DNA of 64,000 nt from Pseudoduganella umbonata. Lineage in GTDB: Bacteria; Pseudomonadota; Gammaproteobacteria; Burkholderiales; Burkholderiaceae_D. The notes under the pieces were generated by a model. It worked only from the letters and a program-made list of their open reading frames with translations. It had not been told where the DNA came from and did no database searches. Shown here one piece after another: positions 35,698 through 42,885 of this stretch. The position numbers were made by a program, and so were the translations under genes. The stretch is from positions 1-64,000 of the forward strand of contig NZ_JACHXS010000012.1 of NCBI RefSeq assembly GCF_014192225.1, given 5' to 3'. The first letter of the stretch is position 1. Every line of letters starts with the position of its first letter.

Positions 35698-36153
35698 ATG
35701 ACCGAAGCCCGCGACCTGCCGAATCCTGCCTTCACTCCGGGCGGCATTCCCGCTCCCGGCTGGCGTTCCAGTACCGCGTTGCTGGTAGCCGCCGTGGCGG
35801 CCGCCGCGCTGGCAGTGCTGGCGCTGTTCTTCTGGCGCCAGCAATCGGACCCGGCGTTCGCGCCCGGGGCGCTGGGCGTCCGCTACGGCGTGCAGTTGCA
35901 GAACGGGCAGATATTCTACGGCCTGCTGCGCGAAGTGGGGCCGCGCCACCTCCAGCTCGACGACGTGTATTACGTGCAGACCTTCACGGCACCGGACGGC
36001 CGCCAGGGCAACCGGGTGGTGAGCCGCCAGAAGAACGACTGGCATGGTCCGCAGTCGATGACGATCCCGCTCGACAAGGTGATGACGATCGAGCAGGTGG
36101 GGGGCGCATCGCAGCTGGCGAAGTTGATCGAGCAAGACAAGGCGGCGCGCTGA
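35698..36153 (+). CDS. Conserved-type hypothetical protein with one membrane segment
   Basis: The 151-residue protein has a proline-rich N-terminus, one membrane helix (about 26-46, LLVAAVAAAALAVLALFFW) and a C-terminal soluble domain with YGVQLQNGQIFYGLLREVG and LQLDDVYYVQTF, a beta-rich pattern. GAGGAGTC gives a clear ribosome site. A similar protein type is found in other beta-proteobacteria as I recall, but I know no function. It probably sits in the inner membrane with the C-terminal domain exposed; which side is not clear. Confidence 0.8.
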   Translation: MTEARDLPNPAFTPGGIPAPGWRSSTALLVAAVAAAALAVLALFFWRQQSDPAFAPGALGVRYGVQLQNGQIFYGLLREVGPRHLQLDDVYYVQTFTAPDGRQGNRVVSRQKNDWHGPQSMTIPLDKVMTIEQVGGASQLAKLIEQDKAAR

Positions 36154-36207
36154 TCTCCGCTGGCAGGAGCGCAAGGTGACTCCTCGTTTGCAAGTCTTAT
36201 TGTTCAA

Positions 36208-36235
36208 TTGACTATATAAAACGACAATGTAGACT
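36208..36235 (+). promoter_or_regulatory. Candidate sigma-70 promoter of the glycine-rich PEP-CTERM gene
   Basis: TTGACT, 16 bases, TAGACT. The region is AT-rich compared with its surroundings. Transcription would start near 36242, leaving a leader of about 80 bases to the GTG start at 36321 but too little for the earlier GTG at 36252. Confidence 0.4.
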
Positions 36236-36320
36236 GGCACGGGTCGCTGCCGTGTCCGTCGCGGCGAACCTGCGCCATGGCGCGGCCACCGTGCGGACAG
36301 ACCTCGTCGAAAGGACAGTC

Positions 36321-39155
36321 GTGCGCGCTCCTCCCCGTCTCCTTCCCCTCATCCTGGCGCTTGCCGTCAGCCAGGCTTATGCCGCTCCTGTCGTGACCGG
36401 GGCCGATGGCACCGATGGCAAGAATGCAACTTCGCCAGGAGCGGCCGGTACCTCGGCTGGCCACGGGCAGGATGCCGCTGCCACCGCCGGTGCGGCCGAT
36501 TCCGGCGCCGTTGCCACGGGCGGACGCGGCGGCCGTGGCGGCGATGGCGCGGCAGGCGGTCCTGGCCAGGCCGGCGGGAGCGGCGGAAACGGCGGCGACG
36601 GCGGCCATGCCACGGCGAGCCATGTCGTGCAGTCGTCGGCCGCGCAACTCGTTGCGTCGGCGCTCGCGGTAGCAGGGAGCGGCGGCGACCGGGGCAATTC
36701 CGGCGAAGGCGGTGCCGGCGCCGCGCGGGGACCGGAAGGTCTGGGCGGACGCGGTGGCAACGCCACGGCCAGCGTCACCGCGACGGGCACGGGAACCATC
36801 ACCGCCACGTCGCGCGCCAGCGGCGGCACCAGCTCCTATCTGGTTCCGATCAGCGCCGGCGAACGCTTCGGCTCGGCGAATGCCAGTGCCACGGTCGATG
36901 GCGGCAGCAGCGCGACCGTGAACGCGTCCGCCGACGCGACAGCAGGGGGGCGGGGCGGTGGGCATGCCGCGGCAGCCCTGCAGGCGACCGGCTATCGGCT
37001 CGATCTCCGCAGCAACGTAAAGGGGGGCAGCGGTGCGTTGAGCGACGGTCTGACGGGCCTGGGCGGCAACGATGGAGGAAGCGCCACCGGCACGATTAGC
37101 GGCACGGCCGGGCTGGGCGGCGCGTCGGCAGTATTGATACTCGAGGGCGGTGCGGGCGGACACGCCGCCAACGGAGCCGATGTCGTCGTGCGTAATCCGT
37201 TCGACGTGACCACCACCGGCAGACTGAGCCTGTATCTTTCCGGGAAAGGCGGCGACGCCGGCTGGGCACTGGACACCCCCGGCGCATTGGGTGGACGTGC
37301 CGGCAAGGCCGACCTCGAACTGGTGCTCGACGACCGGAGTGCAACGTCGCTCGCCATGCGGGTGGACGCGACAGGCGGCGAAGGTTCCGTTGTCCCGATG
37401 ACCAGCGGCGGCCAGGCAACCCGTGGCGGCCAGGCGTCGGCAAAAGTGCAAGGTGCCACGAACGGCACCATCGACCTGGTTGCCATCGCCACCGGCGGCC
37501 AGGGTGGCCATGCCTACAGCGGCGCGGCCGGTCACGGTGGCGACGCGCTGGCTGCCGCTTCCGGCACCACGCACCTCCCGCCGCGTGGGGGCAGCAGCTA
37601 TCCGGTCGAGGTGTCGGCCACCGCGGTGGGAGGCGCCGGCGGAATTTCGTGGAGCGACGGCGTGCGTGCCGGCGACGGCGGCGCAGCACAAGCATTCGCC
37701 ACGATGCATTCCAGGACTACCGGCGCATCCGACGTCACGGAGGCCAAGGCGTTCGCGACCGGCGGTGAGGGAGGCCAGGCCACGACCCTGGGTGGCATCG
37801 CCGGCAACGGCGGGGCGGCGCGCCTGGTCGACAGCGTCGGCGGCTCCTCGGGAAGCAGGCTGGAGTTGTGGCAGGAAGCGCGTGGCGGCGCCGGCGGCCT
37901 CCACACGGGCGGGGGGATCGGCGGCAGCGGCGGCGCCGCGTTGTCGCAACTGACGCTGGCCGATGCCGGCACGCCTTCCCTGACCGTTTACACGGTGGCA
38001 TACGGCGGCGACGGCGTGGGCGGCAGCGGTGGCGATGCCCAGGCCCTCCTCGATCTGGCATCGACCAGGGCTGGCGCGACCGTCCAGGGATATGCGAGCG
38101 CAGAGGGCGGCAATGGGTCGGCACTGTCGCCGGCCGGGGAAGCGCTGGCGCGTTCGACCGTGCGCGCCGCGGGCGACGCTCACAGCACGTCGACCGCGCG
38201 AGCGGGGTGGTCCTCGAGCCCGGGTTCAGTACTGTCTGCGACGGCGTTCTCCCGTGCCGAAGCCGGCGGGGCCGCGACGGCTTCGGCCGAGGCCGATGCT
38301 TTAACGGCACAGGTCAATCCCGGCATTGCGCGGGTGCGCGCCGAGTCCGTCTCCACCGGCGGGGCGAGCACGGCATCCGCAATCGGGCGTGGCCGCATCG
38401 TCGATGTCTCTGCGCAGTCGCAGGCAACGGGCAGCGCGGCCAGCCGCGCCACCGTGACTGTGGACGCGGGTGACGCGACGGCGCTGGCCACCAGTATCTC
38501 CACCGGGCCGGGCATGCGGGTGGAGACCACGGCCGGCGGCAAGTTCGCTGCGGTCCGATACCTGGGGTTCGATGCCAGGACCAGCATCGGCAGCACCGTC
38601 CCTGGCCAGCCCTACTACACCGGTTCCTTCGCCAACGCGCTGCCGCGCGGCACCGTGATTCCCGCCAGCGCACCCGCCGTTGCCGCCGCGCTGGAGGGCC
38701 AGCGGATCGCCGCGATCGGACGGATGCTCGGCGTCGCCTATGACACTGCGGAGGACGAGCACCACTTGACGACGGCCAGCTTCCGCTTCGACACGGCGGC
38801 CCCCGGCGCGCTCACGCTGGGCCTGCTCGATTTCCGCAGTGCCGGCATCGGCTTCACGGAACTCGAGCTGAGCGTCAGCAACCATGGCAGCGAACTGTTC
38901 TCGTGGACGTTCGACAGCCTGTCTGCCGCCCAGGCCTTCTTCCGCGACAACGTGCTCGACCTGGGCATGCTCGGCGCGGGCAGCCAGGACATCCTGATCG
39001 CCGCCGATTTCTCCTTCGACGGCCAGGGCAGGTTCGACTTCGACTACGTGCTGGGCGCCCAGGGCCTGGCGCCGGTGCCGGAACCGCAGGTGTGGATGCT
39101 GATGCTGCTGGGGTTGACGGTGGTGCTGGTGCGGGGCCGGGCACGGCGTCGCTGA
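36321..39155 (+). CDS. Large glycine/alanine-rich PEP-CTERM protein
   Basis: The 944-residue secreted protein has a signal peptide (PLILALAVSQAYA), then about 700 residues of GGxGG-, GGAGG- and GGNGG-type low-complexity repeats with alternating alanine, serine and threonine beta-like runs. A more ordered C-terminal domain (about 750-910) follows, then the sorting signal VPEPQVWMLMLLGLTVVLV-RGRARRR. It is probably exported, exosortase-processed and part of the cell surface or biofilm matrix. GTG at 36321 follows AAGGAC at good spacing, as in the gene at 35232, and directly precedes the signal peptide; an in-frame GTG at 36252 would add 23 residues and has no ribosome site. The repeats resemble mycobacterial PGRS or bacterial glycine-rich adhesins in composition only. 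Confidence 0.85.
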   Translation: MRAPPRLLPLILALAVSQAYAAPVVTGADGTDGKNATSPGAAGTSAGHGQDAAATAGAADSGAVATGGRGGRGGDGAAGGPGQAGGSGGNGGDGGHATASHVVQSSAAQLVASALAVAGSGGDRGNSGEGGAGAARGPEGLGGRGGNATASVTATGTGTITATSRASGGTSSYLVPISAGERFGSANASATVDGGSSATVNASADATAGGRGGGHAAAALQATGYRLDLRSNVKGGSGALSDGLTGLGGNDGGSATGTISGTAGLGGASAVLILEGGAGGHAANGADVVVRNPFDVTTTGRLSLYLSGKGGDAGWALDTPGALGGRAGKADLELVLDDRSATSLAMRVDATGGEGSVVPMTSGGQATRGGQASAKVQGATNGTIDLVAIATGGQGGHAYSGAAGHGGDALAAASGTTHLPPRGGSSYPVEVSATAVGGAGGISWSDGVRAGDGGAAQAFATMHSRTTGASDVTEAKAFATGGEGGQATTLGGIAGNGGAARLVDSVGGSSGSRLELWQEARGGAGGLHTGGGIGGSGGAALSQLTLADAGTPSLTVYTVAYGGDGVGGSGGDAQALLDLASTRAGATVQGYASAEGGNGSALSPAGEALARSTVRAAGDAHSTSTARAGWSSSPGSVLSATAFSRAEAGGAATASAEADALTAQVNPGIARVRAESVSTGGASTASAIGRGRIVDVSAQSQATGSAASRATVTVDAGDATALATSISTGPGMRVETTAGGKFAAVRYLGFDARTSIGSTVPGQPYYTGSFANALPRGTVIPASAPAVAAALEGQRIAAIGRMLGVAYDTAEDEHHLTTASFRFDTAAPGALTLGLLDFRSAGIGFTELELSVSNHGSELFSWTFDSLSAAQAFFRDNVLDLGMLGAGSQDILIAADFSFDGQGRFDFDYVLGAQGLAPVPEPQVWMLMLLGLTVVLVRGRARRR

Positions 39156-39301
39156 TCCCGGTTGCAGCCTGGCACCGTCACGGCGCAGTCACTGCGCCGG
39201 ACGGTCCTGCTCCCGGCAGGGTGTTCGCTGCAGTGCCTTTTTCTTCCACGCCCGGTGTACAGTAAAAATGTGGCTTTTGATTACATTTTTAACATAATTT
39301 A

Positions 39302-39331
39302 TTGATAATAACTCCCTGTTGATTATATGAT
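39302..39331 (+). promoter_or_regulatory. Candidate sigma-70 promoter of the NIDO/PEP-CTERM gene
   Basis: TTGATA, 18 bases, TATGAT, in a strikingly AT-rich block (about 39262-39335) within a GC-rich genome. The start codon is about 65 bases beyond the expected transcription start. The rest of the 246-base gap (39156-39401) shows nothing recognisable. Confidence 0.55.
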
Positions 39332-39401
39332 AATGCGCGCCGCCGAGGCGGCCAGCCGCGCGCCGGCCCGGCGCGCTCCATAACTCACTTCAGGGAAAAC
39401 A

Positions 39402-40640
39402 ATGAAAAAAAATCTCATCGCACTGGCAGTGTTTGCGGCATTCGCTTCCGGCTCGGCCGGCGCCGATACCTTGCTGTCCGGCTTTGGCGGCGACCGCGAC
39501 TTCGGTACCCGCATCATGCAACCGAACGACGACGGTTCGTCCAGCGCACTGACGCTGCCGTTCCAGATCAATTTCTTCGGCAATGCCTACAGCAACTACT
39601 GGGTCAACAACAACGGCAATATTTCGTTCGATGGCCCGCTGTCCCGGTTCACGCCGTCGCTGTTCCCGATTTCGGACGCCGCGATGATCGCCCCGTTCTG
39701 GGCCGACGTGGACACCCGCAACCAGACCGACAACCTGCCGGTCCCGTTCATGAATAACGTCTACCTGGCCAATCCGGACAGCAGGACCGTCGTCGTCACC
39801 TGGGATACGGTCGGCTATTACAACCAGCACAACGACAAGCAGAACACCTTCCAGCTCGTGCTGAAGGACCAGTCCGCGACCAGTGGCCGCAGTGGCGACT
39901 TCGACATGGAATTCCGCTACGGCCAGCTGCAATGGACGACGGGCGATGCCAGTTCGGGCAGCGGCGGCGTGGGCGGGCAGCCGGCGGTGGCCGGCTGGAA
40001 CGCCGGTGCCGTGACCAATTCCTACTCGCTGATCGGTTCGGGCACGCAGAACATCACCGGCCTGGTCCATGACAGCAATGTCGGCACGGACGGCGTGTGG
40101 CGCTTCCAGGTGCGTTCCGAGGAACTGCCGGGCAGCGCTCCCTATAACCCTATCCTGCCGGGCAATGTCGACGACGGTACCGCCGGATGGGTCTTCGAGA
40201 ACATCCCGGTGGGCACCGGCACGCCGATCTGGATCGACCCGGTCGTCGCGACCGGCTACGACTATGCCGTCAGCAGCGGTCCGCGGGTCAACGGCGTGAC
40301 CCTGCTGCCGGGCGTCGGCGATGGCCAGTACGACATCTGGCTGTGGCAGGACGGCGAATGGCAGCTGTTTGCCGCCAATGCCGCGGGCGGCGAGCACATC
40401 GAGTTCGGCCAGTCGGTCGACCGCTTCCGCGTGACAGGCATCGAAACGTCCGCCGAAGTGAACCCGCTCAGCCCGGTCGCCTTCTCCACCGGCCTGTGGT
40501 TCGACGGTGTCGGCAATGCCACCGTGACGCAGACCGCGCTGACGGTTGAAATTTCGCCGGTACCGGAACCTGCCACGTACGGCATGCTGGGCGCCGGCAT
40601 GGCGGTACTGGCCATGGCGGCGCGCCGCCGCCGCCGCTGA
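39402..40640 (+). CDS. Nidogen-like (NIDO) domain PEP-CTERM protein
   Basis: The 412-residue secreted protein has a signal peptide (KKNLIALAVFAAFASGSAGA), then a NIDO-type region (about 30-230) with NNNGNISFDGPL, MIAPFWADVDTRN, VVTWDTVGYYNQHNDKQNTF (in parts) and MEFRYGQLQWTTGDAS. A second beta-rich region follows (about 245-380). The C-terminus is VPEPATYGMLGAGMAVLAMAARRRRR, a textbook PEP-CTERM signal. NIDO domains occur in adhesive extracellular proteins, so a surface or matrix role is likely. AGGGAAAAC precedes the ATG. A strong terminator follows. Confidence 0.93.
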   Translation: MKKNLIALAVFAAFASGSAGADTLLSGFGGDRDFGTRIMQPNDDGSSSALTLPFQINFFGNAYSNYWVNNNGNISFDGPLSRFTPSLFPISDAAMIAPFWADVDTRNQTDNLPVPFMNNVYLANPDSRTVVVTWDTVGYYNQHNDKQNTFQLVLKDQSATSGRSGDFDMEFRYGQLQWTTGDASSGSGGVGGQPAVAGWNAGAVTNSYSLIGSGTQNITGLVHDSNVGTDGVWRFQVRSEELPGSAPYNPILPGNVDDGTAGWVFENIPVGTGTPIWIDPVVATGYDYAVSSGPRVNGVTLLPGVGDGQYDIWLWQDGEWQLFAANAAGGEHIEFGQSVDRFRVTGIETSAEVNPLSPVAFSTGLWFDGVGNATVTQTALTVEISPVPEPATYGMLGAGMAVLAMAARRRRR

Positions 40641-40654
40641 TTTTATTTATCGTT

Positions 40655-40685
40655 AAAAAACCGGCTTGATAGCCGGTTTTTTTTT
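40655..40685 (+). terminator. Terminator of the NIDO/PEP-CTERM gene
   Basis: aaaaaaccggct and agccggtttttt form a 12-bp stem with loop tgat and a run of nine T. It lies 15 bases after the stop codon. Confidence 0.9.
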
Positions 40686-40985
40686 GCTGTTTTAAGTGCA
40701 TGCAAAATAGTGGATTTAATGTCCATTAAATATCCGGCATCGCCGTAATCGCGCGGCGCACCGTTGATTTATTAAAAACTTCAATCCAGACAAGACGTTA
40801 GCGCCAATTCATCGGTGTCGGATTTTTGCGACCACTCCTGTTGAATTATCTGGTGCGAGCTTGCGCTGCGGCAATAAACACTGCAATCATATGTCCGTGC
40901 AATAGATTTGCACGACATCGAATTACCCGACGCGATAAGCGCAATTCATTTTTCCACCCTTGCCGACGATACGGAGCGACGCGTG
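40686..40985 (+). other. 300-base leader region of the chemotaxis operon
   Basis: No gene is visible. The region is AT-richer than average. It contains a FliA-like promoter near its right end and the small dyad atttaatg-tccattaaat near 40715. I see no other structure. Confidence 0.5.
40875..40901 (+). promoter_or_regulatory. Candidate sigma-28 (FliA) promoter of the chemotaxis operon
   Basis: TAAACACT, 11 bases, TCCGTGCA. Spacing and the TAAA and CCG cores agree with the flagellin promoter at 417-443; other positions differ. Chemotaxis operons are often FliA-dependent. The expected start of transcription is about 75 bases before the first gene. Confidence 0.4.
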
Positions 40986-42110
40986 ATGCGCCAACGCCCC
41001 CTGCATACCTGTTTCCCCCTGGCGCTGGCCATCGCGGCCACCTGCGCCATCGTGCCGCTGGCCGGCTGGCAGTGGCATGGCTTCGCCATCGCCGCCGTGC
41101 TGCTGGTAGCCGGCGCGTGGGCATTCTTCGCTGTCCCGGGCGAGGCGTCGCAGGCGCCCGCCACGGCCGACGATTACGTGGCCAGCCGCCGCGAGTTCGC
41201 AGAGCAAGTGTCCGGTGTGTGGGCTTCGCATATCGACGCGTCGCGCAGCCAGATGGAAACGGCCGTGGTATCGCTGGTCGAGCGTTTTTCCGGCATCGTG
41301 TTCAAGCTGGAACAGGCATTGGCCACCTCCGGCGCCGCGCGCAATCACGAGGGCGGCAGCATCGTCGAGGTATTTTCCGCCAGCGAAAAGGAACTGCGTT
41401 CGCTGCTCGACATGCTGGCCAGCGCCGCCGACAGCAAGGGGCAGATGCTGCAGAAGATCGAGGGCCTGCAGCACATCACCGCCCAGTTGCAGACGATGGC
41501 GGCGGACGTTGCCAGCATCGCGTGGCAGACCAACCTGCTGGCGCTGAATGCCGCCATCGAGGCGGCGCGCGCCGGCGAGGCGGGCCGCGGCTTTGCCGTC
41601 GTCGCCAACGAAGTGCGCATGCTGTCGAACCGCTCGGCTGACGCCGGCAAGCATATCGCGCAGCAGGTCGGCCAGATCAGCGCGGCGATCAATGCGACCT
41701 GCGGCGCGGCGGGCGACTCGATGCGCGCCGAAGGGCAGGCGGTGCAGGCTTCCGAGCAGATGATCGGCAACGTGCTGACGTCGTTCCGCGGCGTGACCGA
41801 TGCGCTGGTGCGGTCGTCCGACGTGCTGCAGGCGGAAAGCGCCGGCATCAAGTCCGAAGTGGCCGAGGCGCTGGTGCAGCTGCAGTTCCAGGACCGCGTC
41901 AGCCAGATTCTGTCGCACGTGCAGCAGAACATCGCGCGCCTGCCGTCGTACCTCGATGAACAGGTCGCCGCGGGAACGGCACGGCAGCTCGACGCGCGCC
42001 CGTTGCTGGCCGAGCTGGAAAGCACGTACGCGATGGCCGAAGAACACACTCTTCACCTGGGCGGCGCCAAGCCGGCGCCGCAGCAGGAAGAAGAAATCAC
42101 ATTTTTCTAG
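40986..42110 (+). CDS. Methyl-accepting chemotaxis-like protein with short membrane anchor
   Basis: First gene of the chemotaxis operon. The 374-residue product has two close membrane segments (about 8-25 and 32-50) with almost no periplasmic part, so it cannot sense like a classical receptor. The rest is cytoplasmic helix with an MCP signalling tip (IAWQTNLLALNAAIEAARAGE, GRGFAVVANEVRML) and a downstream helix (LQFQDRVSQILSHVQQNI) seen in diverse signal-transducing MCP-like proteins. It ends EEEITFF. Start ATG 40986 follows GGAG by nine bases; GTG at 40983 or TTG at 40908 are alternatives. It may sense internal or membrane-associated states. Confidence 0.88.
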   Translation: MRQRPLHTCFPLALAIAATCAIVPLAGWQWHGFAIAAVLLVAGAWAFFAVPGEASQAPATADDYVASRREFAEQVSGVWASHIDASRSQMETAVVSLVERFSGIVFKLEQALATSGAARNHEGGSIVEVFSASEKELRSLLDMLASAADSKGQMLQKIEGLQHITAQLQTMAADVASIAWQTNLLALNAAIEAARAGEAGRGFAVVANEVRMLSNRSADAGKHIAQQVGQISAAINATCGAAGDSMRAEGQAVQASEQMIGNVLTSFRGVTDALVRSSDVLQAESAGIKSEVAEALVQLQFQDRVSQILSHVQQNIARLPSYLDEQVAAGTARQLDARPLLAELESTYAMAEEHTLHLGGAKPAPQQEEEITFF

Positions 42111-42119
42111 GAGCTTCAC

Positions 42120-42488
42120 ATGGCAAAAACCATCATGGTGGTGGATGACTCGGCATCGATCCGCCAGGTCGTCGGCATCGCACTGCGCCAGGCCGGCTAC
42201 GACGTCATCGAAGGCAACGACGGCGCCGACGCGCTGGCCAAGCTGACCGGGCAGAAGGTCAACCTGATCATCAGCGACGTCAACATGCCGAACATGGACG
42301 GCATCACCTTCGTGCGCGAACTGAAGACCCGTCCGGCCTACAAGTTCACGCCGGTGATGATGCTGACCACCGAATCGCAGCAGGAAAAGAAAGCGCAGGG
42401 CCAGGCGGCCGGTGCGCGGGCCTGGATGGTCAAGCCGTTCAAGCCGGAGGCGCTGCTGGCGGCGGTCCAGAAGCTGGTCATGCCTTAA
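42120..42488 (+). CDS. cheY: Chemotaxis response regulator CheY
   Basis: Single receiver domain of 122 residues. Phosphorylation-site residues are D9/D10, D53 in LIISDVNMP, T83 in MMLTTES and K105 in MVKPFKP. It starts 9 bases after the MCP-like gene. It presumably carries the signal from CheA to the flagellar motor or serves as a sink within this operon. An intact, canonical CheY. Confidence 0.94.
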   Translation: MAKTIMVVDDSASIRQVVGIALRQAGYDVIEGNDGADALAKLTGQKVNLIISDVNMPNMDGITFVRELKTRPAYKFTPVMMLTTESQQEKKAQGQAAGARAWMVKPFKPEALLAAVQKLVMP

Positions 42489-42540
42489 AGCCACTTGCTC
42501 GCGGCCTTCCGGCCGCGGCAGATTCCCTACGGAGAACCAC

Positions 42541-42885
42541 ATGAGTATTGGCGAGAGCCAAGGGCCCGTTGCGGCCCTGGCGGTCGAAGGCGAGCTGACG
42601 ATCTATCGCGCGGCGGAGCTGAAGGACGTGCTGCTGGACGCCGTGCGGCAGCATGCCGCGCCGGTGTTCGACCTGTCCGCCGTGACCGAATGCGACAGCG
42701 CCGGCCTGCAGCTGCTGCTGGTGGCGCGGCAGGAAGCCGCGACGCTCGGCAAGACGCTGCGCGTGCAGGGGACCAGCGCCGCCGTACGCGACGTGTTCGC
42801 GCTGCTCGGCATGGCATTCGACGGCATCGGTGCGGCAAGCGAGGAAAGCAACGAGGCAAGCAACGGGGAAGGGCGCGCGGCATGA
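42541..42885 (+). CDS. STAS-domain protein in the chemotaxis operon
   Basis: The 114-residue protein is an anti-anti-sigma-like STAS domain: ALAVEGELTIYRAAELKD at the start and the phospho-serine-type loop TECDSAGLQLLLVAR, where the Ser after Asp is the usual phosphorylation site. The last 16 residues are a charged tail (SEESNEASNGEGRAA). It lies between cheY and cheA and overlaps the cheA start by ATGA. STAS proteins occur in some chemotaxis operons in Proteobacteria, but their role there is poorly known. A CGGAG site precedes the start. Confidence 0.9.
   Translation: MSIGESQGPVAALAVEGELTIYRAAELKDVLLDAVRQHAAPVFDLSAVTECDSAGLQLLLVARQEAATLGKTLRVQGTSAAVRDVFALLGMAFDGIGAASEESNEASNGEGRAA

Noticed and set aside
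36235..36251. Sigma-54 promoter (TGGCACG...CTGC) before the glycine-rich PEP-CTERM gene
   Set aside because: The spacing between GG and GC is 11 rather than 10, and no similar site precedes the other two PEP-CTERM genes.
36252..36320. Earlier GTG start of the glycine-rich PEP-CTERM gene
   Set aside because: No ribosome site; GTG at 36321 has AAGGAC and begins the signal peptide.
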